Positions 44,281-53,698 of a stretch of 64,000 nt of DNA are shown here, piece after piece. Source of the DNA: Frondihabitans sp. Leaf304 (lineage in GTDB: Bacteria; Actinomycetota; Actinomycetes; Actinomycetales; Microbacteriaceae); NCBI RefSeq assembly GCF_001423105.1, contig NZ_LMNV01000002.1:959363-1023362 (forward strand). The letters run 5' to 3'. The position numbers and the translations under genes were made by a program. The notes beneath the pieces are model-generated. The model had not been told where the DNA came from and did not search any database. It worked only from the letters and a program-made list of their open reading frames with translations. Position 1 is the first letter of the stretch. Every line of letters begins with the position of its first letter.

Positions 44281-45873
44281 CTACTTCGCGATTCCGAGCT
44301 TCGAGAAGTCGAGCTCGTTGGCACCGATGTTATGAGCCTCAGCGACTCCGGTGAGCCATTTCTGCGACACGACCCAGTCCTTGTTGTAGGAGAGGTTCAT
44401 GTAGCAGCCGGTCGCGGAGTACGTCTGAGCGGCCTTGGCGTAGAGCGAGGTGTCGCCGGTCGCGACGGCCTCGTTCAGGTCGGCGTCGGTCGAGGGGCTG
44501 TCGCAGAGGAAGTAGTTGATTCCTCCGGTCTTGTCCCAGAAGACGTGGCCCCACATGTACGGGCTGCCGCCGTCGGGGCCGTTGTTGCCGTCGATGAAGG
44601 CGTCGGGGCCCTTCGTCGGGTCGGAGGCCCAGCCGAAGACCTGCGAGGTGGGGTACCCCTGCGCGGTCGCCTTGATGCCGTCGTTCTGCAGGTTGGCGGT
44701 GACGATGTTGGCCATCGCCTGGGCGTTGGTGTTGTCGGAGGCGTAGCCGACGGTCATCGCGGTGCCGGCCGGGAGGGTCTTGGCGTAGGCGGCGAAGACG
44801 GTCGGGTCGTAGCTGATGTTCTGCTTGTCGGAACCGTCGGCGATCATGCCTTTGGCGTACAGGGTGGTCGCGACCGACGAGCGCGCGCCGAGCACCTCCT
44901 TGACCAGCTGCTTCTGGTTGATCGACTGCATGAACGCGGTGCGGGCCTCCTTGTTCGCGAAGAACTCCTTCGACGGGTTCACCGTCAGCAGAGCCGACTG
45001 GAGGGTCGGCAGGAAGTCGCTGTTGAACTTGTCGTTGCCGTCGTACTTGGTGAGGCTCGACGACGGGAGCGCCGCGACGATCGCCGAGACGTCGCCGGAG
45101 TCGAAGGCGAGCTGGAGTGCCGAGGCGTCGCTGTACACCGGCAGATCGACCTTGGTGAACGGCGACTTGGTGCCCCAGTAGCCGTCGTACTGCGTGAGCT
45201 CGTATTTGGTGCCCGTCTTGGCGCTGGTCAGCTCGTACGGTCCCGTTCCGAGGTCGTGGGTCTGCAGGTACGTCTGGGCGTTGTCGGATCCTGCGTTCTT
45301 CTCAAGGCCCGTGGGCGACTCCATCTTCGGGCCGAACGGCGACGCGAGGTAGTCGAGAAAGGCCGAGTTCGCCTTCTTCAGGGTGACAACGGCGGTGAGG
45401 TCGTCGGGGGTGGCGACGCTCTTGATGCCCGCGGTCATGTAGGCGGCACCGCCCTTGACGGTGTTGCGCCGGTCGAACGACGCCTTGACCGCCTCGGAGG
45501 TGAACTTCGTGCCGTCGTGGAACGTCACGCCCGAGCGGAGCGTGAACGTGTAGACCGTGTTGGCCTTGTTCACCGTCCACTTGGTCGCGAGGCGCGGCGC
45601 GATCTTCACGGTGTCGACGTTGTTCTGGTACTGCACGAGCCCCTCGTACGTGTTGAGCACGATGGCGAGGCCGTTGTTGGCGTAGTAGATGTCGGGGTCC
45701 GGCGGCTGGCCGATGTCGCCGAGGAGGCCGACGGTCAGCACCCCGTCGGTCGGGGCCGGGTTGGCCGTGTTCGAGCCGCCGGACGACGAGCAGGCGGCGA
45801 GGGCGAGCAGCGGGATCACGGCCAGGGCGGCGATGACTCCTCGCGTCTTCGTGGTGAGGGGTGCGTTCTTCAC
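44281..45873 (-). CDS. ABC peptide-type solute-binding lipoprotein
   Basis: A 530-residue family 5 binding protein with lipobox LAAC (C28), early VGLLGDIGQPPDPDIYYANN, and GTGPYELTSAKTGTKYEL in the centre. GTG 45873 has AAGGAG upstream; the longer frame lacks a signal. It supplies the importer encoded by the next three upstream genes. Substrate is probably the nitrogen-containing compound handled by the operon's hydrolases. Confidence 0.9.
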   Translation of the reverse strand: MKNAPLTTKTRGVIAALAVIPLLALAACSSSGGSNTANPAPTDGVLTVGLLGDIGQPPDPDIYYANNGLAIVLNTYEGLVQYQNNVDTVKIAPRLATKWTVNKANTVYTFTLRSGVTFHDGTKFTSEAVKASFDRRNTVKGGAAYMTAGIKSVATPDDLTAVVTLKKANSAFLDYLASPFGPKMESPTGLEKNAGSDNAQTYLQTHDLGTGPYELTSAKTGTKYELTQYDGYWGTKSPFTKVDLPVYSDASALQLAFDSGDVSAIVAALPSSSLTKYDGNDKFNSDFLPTLQSALLTVNPSKEFFANKEARTAFMQSINQKQLVKEVLGARSSVATTLYAKGMIADGSDKQNISYDPTVFAAYAKTLPAGTAMTVGYASDNTNAQAMANIVTANLQNDGIKATAQGYPTSQVFGWASDPTKGPDAFIDGNNGPDGGSPYMWGHVFWDKTGGINYFLCDSPSTDADLNEAVATGDTSLYAKAAQTYSATGCYMNLSYNKDWVVSQKWLTGVAEAHNIGANELDFSKLGIAK

Positions 45874-45961
45874 TTCGACTCCTTGCAGGGTGGACCGGAG
45901 AGGGGAGGCTCCGGCGGGAGGGGTGTGGTGCAGGGATGGAGCGGGGTGGGGCTTCACGCCG

Positions 45962-46948
45962 TCACGCGTTGAGGCGCGGGTCGGCGAGGGCTTGGAGAAC
46001 GTCGACGAGAGCGTTCGCGACGATGTAGATGATGCCGAGCACGAGCGTGACGCCCGCGATGGCCGGAAAGTCGGAGGTGGGGATGCTGGCCGCGAGGTAG
46101 TTGCCGATGCCGGGCCAGCTGAAGACCTGCTCGACCACGACGACGCCGGCGAACATGAAGCCGAGCTGGAGGCCCGCCATCGAGAGGCCGGGGCCGAGCG
46201 AGTTGCGCACCACGTGCTTACCGAGCACGACGATCGGGCGGAGGCCCTTCGATCGGGCGGTGCGCACGTAGTCGGAGGCGAGCGTCGAATCGAGACTGGA
46301 CCGAAGGATCCGGCCGATCGAGATCGACGGAGCGATGCTGAGGATCACCGCCGGCAGCACCAGGTGCTGCACCCCCGCGACGAATTCCGTCGCGTCGCCG
46401 CCGAGGATGCTGTCGATCAGCACGAACCCGGAGGGGCCTGTCGAGTCGACCCCGCGACCGGCCGCGGGGAGCACCTGCAGCTGCGCGTAGAACAGGATGA
46501 TGCCGCCGAGTGCCAGGAGGAACGGCGGTGCCGTTGCCAGCACGAGAAGCGGACCCCGGAAGAACGCGCCGCCGGGCCAGCGGAGCGACCCCGAGACGGC
46601 ATACAAGGATCCGAGGAGGAGCGCGAGCACGAAGGCCACGGCCACGAGCTCGACCGTCGCCGGCAGGAAGTCGTGCAGGTCGGCCATCACCGGGCGCCGG
46701 GTGCGCAGCGACATCCCGAGGTTCCCCTGGAGGGCGTGCACGATGTAGTGGAAGTACTGCACCGGCAGCGGATCGTTCAGCCCGAGGGCCTGACGCTGGG
46801 CGGCGATCGCGGCGGGCGAGGCGTTGTTGCCGAGGTACGCCTTGACGGGGTCGCCGGGCGACACGGCCTGGAGCACGAAGACGACGGCGGTGAGCACGAG
46901 CACCAGCACGACGGCGGAGCCGGTGCGGCGAAGCAGGAAGCGGGTCAT
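45962..46948 (-). CDS. ABC dipeptide-type permease (DppB-like)
   Basis: A 328-residue permease with six predicted helices; early LGNNASPAAIAAQRQALGLN and late FSWPGIGNYLAASIPTSDFP are DppB signatures. The ATG is 9 bp after the DppC-like stop. It belongs to the minus-strand catabolic operon. Confidence 0.9.
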   Translation of the reverse strand: MTRFLLRRTGSAVVLVLVLTAVVFVLQAVSPGDPVKAYLGNNASPAAIAAQRQALGLNDPLPVQYFHYIVHALQGNLGMSLRTRRPVMADLHDFLPATVELVAVAFVLALLLGSLYAVSGSLRWPGGAFFRGPLLVLATAPPFLLALGGIILFYAQLQVLPAAGRGVDSTGPSGFVLIDSILGGDATEFVAGVQHLVLPAVILSIAPSISIGRILRSSLDSTLASDYVRTARSKGLRPIVVLGKHVVRNSLGPGLSMAGLQLGFMFAGVVVVEQVFSWPGIGNYLAASIPTSDFPAIAGVTLVLGIIYIVANALVDVLQALADPRLNA

Positions 46949-46957
46949 CGGGGCCTC

Positions 46958-47818
46958 CTAACGGCGTCCGGCGAGAAGATTGCGGATGGCGTCGCCGCCG
47001 AGGTTGGCGACGAGGCTGAGGAGCAGCACGGCGAGGCCCGGGACGACGGGCACCCACCACTGCGTGAGCAGCTGCTGCAGGTTGCGGGCGGTGTCGGCGC
47101 CGAGCTCCGGGGCCGGAGCCGCCTGGCCGAGGCCGAGGAACGACAGCCCGGCGAGAAGGATCACGACGTTGCCGATATCGAGGCTCGCGGTCACGATCGC
47201 GGTCGGCACGACGCCCGGCAGAATGTGCCGGAAGACGACCCGGGTGCGGCTGATGCCGGCCAGACGCGCCGCCTCCACATGCGGCCTCGCGGCCATGGCT
47301 CGCGCCTCGCCGCGGATGATCCGGGCGTAGTACGGCCACCAGACGATCGCGATGCCGATCAGCGTGTTCTGCAGGCCGAAGCCGAGGGCGGCGACCAGGG
47401 CGATCGCGACGAGGGTGCCCGGCAGCGCCAGGAACAGGTCGGTGAGCCGCATGAGGAGGTTGTCGAGCCAGCCGCCCGAGACTCCCGCGGCCACCCCGAT
47501 GATCCCGCCGATCACGAGCCCCGACGCGACGACCACGAGCGCCGAGAACCAGCTCGTCTGGATTCCGATGAGGGTGCGGCTGAGGATGTCGCGGCCGATG
47601 CCGTCGGTGCCGAGCAGGTGACCCTCCGAGCCGAGGGGCAGGTTGAGAGCGCCGATCGGCTGGACGGGATTGTCAGGGGCGAGCACGCGGGCGAACAGCG
47701 CGACCAGGGTGACGACGATCAGCAGGCCGACCAGCGCGAGATTGAGTCGACGACCGGCGAACCGCGCGATCGTCACCTGCGGCACCCCGAAGCGGCGGGC
47801 GGTCAGGTCGGCGCTCAT
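46958..47818 (-). CDS. ABC dipeptide-type permease (DppC-like)
   Basis: A 286-residue permease: HLLGTDGIGRDILSRTLIGI is the DppC signature, with the coupling loop PHVEAARLAGISRTRVVFRH and SFLGLGQAAPAPELG near the end. Its start overlaps the ATPase stop by four bases, so the importer genes are translationally coupled. Confidence 0.92.
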   Translation of the reverse strand: MSADLTARRFGVPQVTIARFAGRRLNLALVGLLIVVTLVALFARVLAPDNPVQPIGALNLPLGSEGHLLGTDGIGRDILSRTLIGIQTSWFSALVVVASGLVIGGIIGVAAGVSGGWLDNLLMRLTDLFLALPGTLVAIALVAALGFGLQNTLIGIAIVWWPYYARIIRGEARAMAARPHVEAARLAGISRTRVVFRHILPGVVPTAIVTASLDIGNVVILLAGLSFLGLGQAAPAPELGADTARNLQQLLTQWWVPVVPGLAVLLLSLVANLGGDAIRNLLAGRR

Positions 47819-49608
47819 CGGACGGCCTCGATCTCAGGGACGGACGCAAGCAGCGACCGCGTGTACGGGTGCTCGGGGTGGTGGATGACCTGGTCGGCGG
47901 TGCCGTCTTCGACGATGCGCCCCTCCGTCATCACGACGACCCGGTCGCCCATGAGGCGAGCCACCGAGAGGTCGTGCGTGACGAACAGCACCGTCATCGA
48001 GAGCTCCTCGCGCATGCCGCGGATCAGGTTGAGCACGCTGGCGGCGAGCGACGCATCGAGCGCGCTGGTCGGCTCGTCGCAGAGCAGCACCGCCGGCGGG
48101 ATCATGGTGGCGCGGGCAAGGGCCACGCGCTGACGCTGGCCGCCCGAGAGGTCGGCCGGCCGCACCCGAGAAACCGAGGCCGGCAGGCCGATCGCCTCCA
48201 GCGCGGTCGTGACACGGGCGGCCGTCTCCGTCTTGCCGAGACGGAGCGGGAGCAGGCGCTCGCCGAGGATCTCCCCCACGCTCAACCACGGCGTGAGCGA
48301 CGACCCTGCGTCTTGGAACACCATCTGCGCGCCGCCTCGAGCGACGTCGACGCGCCCCGAGGTGACGGGTACGAGGCCCGCGATCGCTCGGAGCAGGGTC
48401 GATTTGCCGGATCCTGATTCACCGACGATCGAGACTGCCTCGCCGGCGCCGATCGTGAGGTCGATACCGCGCAGGGCGTGCACCTCTCGCTTGCGGCCGC
48501 CGCTGCGGACGACGAAGCGCTGGTGGACGCCCTCGACCACCACGGCGGGTGCGGCCGACTCTGTCGACGAGCCGGAGACGAGGATCCGCGGCGCGTCCGA
48601 TCGGGTCAGGGCGAGCTCGCGCACCGTCGCCGCATCGCGCCAGCAGGCCCGGACGTGCTCGGAGCCGTCCACCGCACCCGACCCGTCGACCGCCAACAGC
48701 GGCGGCTGCTGCGCGCGGCAGGTGTCGTCGGCAAGCGGGCACCGCGACGAGTAGGCGCACCCGCGCATCCGTTCGGCGACGGTCGCCGTCTCGGGGCGGA
48801 GAGTCTGCAGCACGGTGTCGCGCGGAGTGTCGAGCGCGAGGCGGGAGTTCAGCAGCCCGACCGTGTACGGGTGGGTCGGCTCCCGGAGCACGACGTCGGC
48901 GGGCCCGAGCTCGGCGATGCGACCGGCGTAGAGGACGGCGATGCGATCGGCAATCTGGGCCGCGACGGCGAGGTCGTGGGTGATGAGCACCACGCTGCAG
49001 CCGAACTCGTCGCGCAGCTGACGGAGCAGGTCGAGCACCTGCGCCTGGACGGTCACGTCGAGGGCCGTCGTGGGCTCGTCGGCGATGATCAGCGACGGTC
49101 GACCCGCCGAGGCGATGGCCGCCATGATCCGCTGACGCAGACCGCCCGACAGCTCGTGCGGGTAGACGGTGAAGCGGAGGGCGGCGTCCTGGATGCCGAC
49201 GGCGGACATGAGGCGAAGCGACTCGGCCTTGTCGCCGGTGGCCTCGGTGATCTGCCGACCGACGCGCATGGTCGGGTTCAGCGACGTCATCGGATCCTGG
49301 AAGATGACGCCCAGCTCGTGCCGGCGGACGGCGCGGATCTGCTCGGCGGAGCCGTCGATCATGTCGGTACCCGCGATCGTGATGGTTCCGGTCGTCTCGG
49401 GGCGTGACGAGGAGGGCAGAAGGCCCATGAGCGCGAGGGCGAGCACGCTCTTGCCGGATCCTGATTCTCCGACGAGACCGACGATCTCACCGCGCTGGAT
49501 CTTGAGGTCGACGCCACGGAGCACCTCGGCGCGGACCCCGTCGCGGGTGAGGGCGACAGTCAGATTCGCGATCGACGCGGCCGGGGCCTTCTCGTCAGTT
49601 GCCGACAT
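47815..49608 (-). CDS. Fused ABC peptide-type ATPase (DppD-DppF)
   Basis: A 597-residue protein with two ATPase domains: Walker A GESGSGKSVLALALMG near 48 and LIADEPTTALDV, then a second Walker A GESGSGKSTLLRA, LSGGQRQRVALARA and LLCDEPTSALDA. Both Walker A codings contain the repeated CGGATCCTG word (complement at 48408 and 49455). Cysteines at the end of the first domain (GCAYSSRCPLADDTC) are the usual oligopeptide-ATPase C-terminal cluster. ATG 49608 overlaps the deacetylase gene end by 14 bp. Confidence 0.93.
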   Translation of the reverse strand: MSATDEKAPAASIANLTVALTRDGVRAEVLRGVDLKIQRGEIVGLVGESGSGKSVLALALMGLLPSSSRPETTGTITIAGTDMIDGSAEQIRAVRRHELGVIFQDPMTSLNPTMRVGRQITEATGDKAESLRLMSAVGIQDAALRFTVYPHELSGGLRQRIMAAIASAGRPSLIIADEPTTALDVTVQAQVLDLLRQLRDEFGCSVVLITHDLAVAAQIADRIAVLYAGRIAELGPADVVLREPTHPYTVGLLNSRLALDTPRDTVLQTLRPETATVAERMRGCAYSSRCPLADDTCRAQQPPLLAVDGSGAVDGSEHVRACWRDAATVRELALTRSDAPRILVSGSSTESAAPAVVVEGVHQRFVVRSGGRKREVHALRGIDLTIGAGEAVSIVGESGSGKSTLLRAIAGLVPVTSGRVDVARGGAQMVFQDAGSSLTPWLSVGEILGERLLPLRLGKTETAARVTTALEAIGLPASVSRVRPADLSGGQRQRVALARATMIPPAVLLCDEPTSALDASLAASVLNLIRGMREELSMTVLFVTHDLSVARLMGDRVVVMTEGRIVEDGTADQVIHHPEHPYTRSLLASVPEIEAVR

Positions 49609-50521
49609 GGTCGACCTCCTCGGTCGTCGCGTGCGCTCGAACCGCCTCGTAGATGTCGTGGGGCTGGGTGAACCACACGTCGTCGCGGTGGGCCGCGAGG
49701 TGCTCGAGCGCCCGGGTGAGCTGGCGCAGCCGGAAGGGCACACCCGAGATGAACGAATGCACGACGATGCTCATGACGAGCGGCTGATCGCCCGCCGCGT
49801 CGAGCAGCTCGTCGAACTCGTCGATAAGCATGTCGGCGAACTCCGACGCGCCGACGCCGCGGCCGATGATCGACGTGGAGTCGTTCAGTTCGAGCGCGTA
49901 GGGAATGGCGAGCAACGGCTCGGCACGGGTGGTCAGCCAGATCGGTTGATCGTCGAGGCGGAGGTCGAGCAGGTAGCGGTAGCCGCCCTCGCCCAGGAGG
50001 TCGACGGTCGACTCGGTGTGAGTGAGCCACGGGCTCGACCAGCCGAGAGGCGCCGTGCCCTCTTCCGCTTCGATCCGCGCCGAGACGCCGCGGAGGTAGT
50101 CCGCCTCGTCGGCCTCGGCGAGCCCCTGGAGCGAATCCGAGTTCGAGACGCCGTGCCCCACGATCTCTGCGCCGAGCGACCGGGCGTGGGCGAGCAGCTC
50201 GGGGGCGGTGTCGTAGACGGCCGTGTTGAGCAGGATGGTGGCGGGGATGTCGAGGCGGCTGAGCCGATCGAGCAGGCGGAACGCGCCGACCCGGTTGCCG
50301 TAGTCGCGCCAGCTCGTGTTGACGAGGTCGGGGGCCGGTACGCCCTCGAGGAGGTTCTCGGTCTGGCCGGCACCGAAGTGGTAATCCTCGATGCCGATGG
50401 CGACGTAGACGGCGAGCTTCTTCCCTCCCGGCCAGGTGCCTCCGCGGCGCCCGGTGATCGGCGAGTAGTCGTAGCGGTCGTGCGAGTCGAGTGTCGCGCC
50501 GGTGTCTGCGGTGGTCGTCAT
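49595..50521 (-). CDS. PuuE-like polysaccharide-deacetylase-fold hydrolase
   Basis: A 308-residue NodB-fold protein of the PuuE allantoinase-like group: YDYSPITGRRGGTWPGGKKL, VAIGIEDYHFGAGQTENLL, NTSWRDYGNRVGAF, GWSSPWLTH, and VHSFISGVPFRL. The classical metal motif (TFDDG, HxxxH) is missing, as in metal-independent PuuE allantoinases. It should open a cyclic ureide or hydrolyse an N-C bond in the cytoplasm. ATG 50521 overlaps the amidohydrolase stop (ATGA). Confidence 0.85.
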   Translation of the reverse strand: MTTTADTGATLDSHDRYDYSPITGRRGGTWPGGKKLAVYVAIGIEDYHFGAGQTENLLEGVPAPDLVNTSWRDYGNRVGAFRLLDRLSRLDIPATILLNTAVYDTAPELLAHARSLGAEIVGHGVSNSDSLQGLAEADEADYLRGVSARIEAEEGTAPLGWSSPWLTHTESTVDLLGEGGYRYLLDLRLDDQPIWLTTRAEPLLAIPYALELNDSTSIIGRGVGASEFADMLIDEFDELLDAAGDQPLVMSIVVHSFISGVPFRLRQLTRALEHLAAHRDDVWFTQPHDIYEAVRAHATTEEVDHVGN

Positions 50522-52059
50522 GAGGGGTTTCCGATCCATCTGGTCATTCCGACGTCGGTGCGGGCCGCTTCGGCGATCATCGCGTCGTAGTGGGGTCTGA
50601 GGGCGTCGGCCTCGCGATTCGCCCGCTCGATGACGGGGAGCTTGTGGGCGAAGACCTCGCGGGCCTCGGCCAGGAGGGCGGTCTCGTCGACCGAGGTGAC
50701 GCGGGAGCCGTCGAAGACCACCCGGCCGGCGACCATGGTGAGTCGCACGTCGGCTCCGTATTCGCAGTAGACGAGCTGGCCCCGGAGGTCGTTGAGCGGC
50801 GTGAACGCCGATCCGTCGAGGTCGAGCATCGTGATGTCGGCCTCGAATCCCTCGCGGATCTCGCCGAGCCGATCGCTCTGCAGGAGGGCGGCCGCTCCCC
50901 CGCGCCAGAGGCTGTCGAGCACCTCCCGCGCGGTCGGCCACTCGTCGCTCGGTCGTCCGCCGACGTTGTGGATGAGACCCGCCGTCTTGACGACGCCCCA
51001 GAGGTTCGCAGAGTCGTCGCAGATCGCCTCGTCGATGCCGAGTGCGACCGGGATGCCGAGGTCGAGCATGCGCCGGTAGGGCGCGACGCCACTGCCGAGT
51101 CGAAGGTTGCTCACCGGGTTGTGGGCGATCACGGCACCGGCGTCGGCGATGAGCTCGAGGTCGCGGTCGTCGGTCCAGACCGCGTGGATCACGTTCATCC
51201 GGTCAGTCAGCAGACCCAGGTCGGCCGTGTACTCGACGAGCGAGCGGCTGGCGAACCGCCGCTGCTCGGTCGCGAGCGTGCGCTGCACCTTCGTCTCGAG
51301 CATGTGAGCGAAAAGCGGAACCGAGTGCCGCCGGCTGAGGTCGTCGATCGCCTCGAAGTAGGGCACGTCGACCCGCTGGGGCGCCGAGATCGACACCGCG
51401 GCGGTCAGCCGGCCGTCTTCCCGGCCGTGCCAGGTGCCGAAGAGGTGGTCGTAGTTCTCGAGGAGTCCGGCCGCCCCGAGCGGCGCCTCGGCATCGAGCG
51501 CCGTCTGCACCGCCTCGTCTTCGTACCCGCCGATGAAGGGCAGCTTGTCGCGCTCGGTGAGTGTCGGCTGGTCGAGAGCGACACTCGCCCGGATGCCGCT
51601 GTCGGCATAGGCCTGCATCACGGCGTCGATGATGTCGGGCGTCGGGTGCGGCATCAGAAAGGCGTCGTCCTGCACCGTCGTCGTACCCGTGCGGAGCATC
51701 TCGATCGCGGCGAGCATGGTGCGCAGGTAGGCCTCACGAGGGGAGGGACGAAGACGAGGATCCGCCGGCGACTCATACAGCATGAAGCTCTCGAGCGGCA
51801 GGCTCGGCAGCAGCCCCTTGAGGTGATTCGCCGGCGAGTGATAGTGGGCGTTGATGAGCCCCGGCACCAGCACGTGGTGTGCGCCGCCGTCGATGCGGGC
51901 GTCGCCCTCTCGGGCCTCGGCTGCCGTGAACTGCGCCGCGGCTTCGGCGCCGATGCGGCGAATACTCGTGCCCTCGACGAGCACGTCGGTCGGGCCGAAC
52001 ATCCCGGCCTCGCTGTCGGCGTCGTAGACGTAGACGTCGGTGAAGAGCGTGCGACTCAT
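50518..52059 (-). CDS. TRZ/ATZ-type metal-dependent amidohydrolase
   Basis: A 513-residue amidohydrolase: HxH in GLINAHYHSPANH, a His in PLFAHMLE, another in NVIHAVW, and the metal Asp in LGIDEA give a full mononuclear metal site. The subgroup deaminates or dechlorinates N-heterocycles (TrzN, AtzA, 8-oxoguanine deaminase). The C-terminal 90 residues are an extra helical extension. It overlaps both the racemase and deacetylase genes by four bases. It probably deaminates the ring of the imported compound. Confidence 0.88.
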   Translation of the reverse strand: MSRTLFTDVYVYDADSEAGMFGPTDVLVEGTSIRRIGAEAAAQFTAAEAREGDARIDGGAHHVLVPGLINAHYHSPANHLKGLLPSLPLESFMLYESPADPRLRPSPREAYLRTMLAAIEMLRTGTTTVQDDAFLMPHPTPDIIDAVMQAYADSGIRASVALDQPTLTERDKLPFIGGYEDEAVQTALDAEAPLGAAGLLENYDHLFGTWHGREDGRLTAAVSISAPQRVDVPYFEAIDDLSRRHSVPLFAHMLETKVQRTLATEQRRFASRSLVEYTADLGLLTDRMNVIHAVWTDDRDLELIADAGAVIAHNPVSNLRLGSGVAPYRRMLDLGIPVALGIDEAICDDSANLWGVVKTAGLIHNVGGRPSDEWPTAREVLDSLWRGGAAALLQSDRLGEIREGFEADITMLDLDGSAFTPLNDLRGQLVYCEYGADVRLTMVAGRVVFDGSRVTSVDETALLAEAREVFAHKLPVIERANREADALRPHYDAMIAEAARTDVGMTRWIGNPS

Positions 52060-52784
52060 GCGGCACCTCCGGAGGTGGGGCGGGACCAGGTGCTGATCCG
52101 GGACGTCCCGAGTCCCTGGGCGAGAAGGCCCTCCGCGAGCGAGACCGCTGCGGCCACCCCGTCGATCACGGGGACGCCGAGCGCCTGCCCGAGCGGTTCG
52201 ACGAGGTCGGCCAACCCGGCGCAGCCGAGCACGATCGCCTCGGCGTGGTCCTCGGCGAGCGCCCGGCGCCCCTCGGCGACGAACAGGTCGAGCAGGTGCA
52301 GGGAGGAGTCTTCGACGGCCGCGACCGGTTCGTCGATGGCACGGACGACTGCGCGGTGACCGAGCCCGAGGGCGCGGACGACCCGGTCGGACTGCTCGCG
52401 GGTGCGCTCCGGCATCGTGATGATCGTGAAGCGGTGGGCGAGCTGCGTCGCGGTCACGAGGGCCGCCTCGGTCGTGCCGACGACGGGGCCGCGGGCAGCC
52501 TCGCGCGCACCCGGCAGGCCGGTGTCGCCGAAACAGGCGATGACGTAGGCGTGGGGGCGCTCCGCGTCCGGCAGCAGTTCAAGTCGTTCGACCTCCGTCA
52601 GCACGCTGACGGCTCCGTGCACCTCGTCGACGTGGCTCTCGATGCTCGGCACCCCGGTCGTCGGCGTGATCGCGAGCAGGGTCGTGTCGGGCCGGGCGGA
52701 CAGCGCGGCCGCGGCGACGACGCGGTCGGTCATGGCCGAGGTCGTGTTGGGGTTCACGATCGCGATGCGGAACGGGCCGGTCAC
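52056..52784 (-). CDS. Asp/Glu/hydantoin-type racemase
   Basis: A 242-residue racemase of the HyuE/HpxA group: two catalytic cysteines in VIACFGDTGLPGAREA and VLGCAGLADLV, and the start IAIVNPNTTSAMTDRV. This group interconverts enantiomers of hydantoins or allantoin. Overlaps of four bases with the amidohydrolase and kinase genes show tight coupling. It supports a chiral ureide or hydantoin intermediate. Confidence 0.88.
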   Translation of the reverse strand: MTGPFRIAIVNPNTTSAMTDRVVAAAALSARPDTTLLAITPTTGVPSIESHVDEVHGAVSVLTEVERLELLPDAERPHAYVIACFGDTGLPGAREAARGPVVGTTEAALVTATQLAHRFTIITMPERTREQSDRVVRALGLGHRAVVRAIDEPVAAVEDSSLHLLDLFVAEGRRALAEDHAEAIVLGCAGLADLVEPLGQALGVPVIDGVAAAVSLAEGLLAQGLGTSRISTWSRPTSGGAA

Positions 52785-53698
52785 GGGCGCACCTCCGCGG
52801 AGACACGCAGAAGACCCGCGATACCGAAGTCCGAGATCGCGACCCGTGCCGCCTCGGATCCTCGGTTCGCCGCCTCGACGGCGTCGCCCGAAAGCAGGTG
52901 CGCCGCCGCGAAGGCGCCGCAGAAGGCATCCCCGGCGCCGGTCGAGTCGACCGCATCGACCAGGGCGCTCGGCACGAGGGTCACCGTGTCGTTCTCCAAC
53001 ACGAGTGCCCCCTTGTCGGCGCGCTTAATGACGACGACCGACGGCCCGAGCCCGGCGAAGAAGCGGGCGGCTCGCTCGAGATCGGTGGTCCCGGCGAGCG
53101 CCACCGCCTCGATCTCGCTCGGCAGGAAGACGTCACAGACGGCCACGATGGCGAGAAGGGCCTCGCGGTTGCCGTCGAGGTAGTCCTCCTGCAGGTCGAG
53201 GTAGAGGGCGGCCTCCGAGTTCTGGCGGAGCCACGGCGTGAGCGCCAGCTGCGACTCGAGACTCATCGCCGAGAGGACGATACCGTCGGCGTCGAGCACA
53301 CTGCCCGGCACGTCGGCCGGATAGACCGACAGGGCGTCGAAGTGGGCGTCGTCGTCGTGCATGGCCCAGGTGCGCGAGCCGTCGTCGTGGTACGTCACGG
53401 TGTTGCGGACGGTGGGCAGGTCGCGCTCGGGCAGATCGTCGATGGCGATGCCGGCCGCAGACAGCTGGTCGAGTACGGTCGCGGGCAGGTCGTTGCCCAC
53501 GGGCGCCAGCATGGTGACGTCGCGCAGGATCCTTCTCGCCGCCAGAGCCGCGTAGGCTGCGTCGCCGCCCATGGCCGGCTCGGACGGGACGCCGCCGTGC
53601 ACCGCCTCGTCGATCGTGAGGTTGCCGATGCAGACGAGCGACTTCCACGTCGACTCAGGCTTCTCAGTCGACCCAGCCTTCTCGATCGGGTCAGGCAT
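52781..53698 (-). CDS. PfkB-family sugar kinase
   Basis: A 305-residue ribokinase-like protein: N-terminal SLVCIGNLTIDEAVHGG, GGDAAYAALAARRI, and the C-terminal anion hole and catalytic Asp in DSTGAGDAFCGAFAAAH. It phosphorylates a sugar, nucleoside or glycosylated amine; related FrlD enzymes phosphorylate Amadori products before a SIS-type deglycase cuts them. ATG 53698 is chosen; it overlaps the SIS gene by eight bases. Confidence 0.88.
   Translation of the reverse strand: MPDPIEKAGSTEKPESTWKSLVCIGNLTIDEAVHGGVPSEPAMGGDAAYAALAARRILRDVTMLAPVGNDLPATVLDQLSAAGIAIDDLPERDLPTVRNTVTYHDDGSRTWAMHDDDAHFDALSVYPADVPGSVLDADGIVLSAMSLESQLALTPWLRQNSEAALYLDLQEDYLDGNREALLAIVAVCDVFLPSEIEAVALAGTTDLERAARFFAGLGPSVVVIKRADKGALVLENDTVTLVPSALVDAVDSTGAGDAFCGAFAAAHLLSGDAVEAANRGSEAARVAISDFGIAGLLRVSAEVRP

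Noticed and set aside
45689-48133. An 814-residue plus-strand protein
   Set aside because: It lies wholly antisense to the ABC importer genes and has the Asp/Glu/Arg/His-rich composition typical of high-GC shadows.
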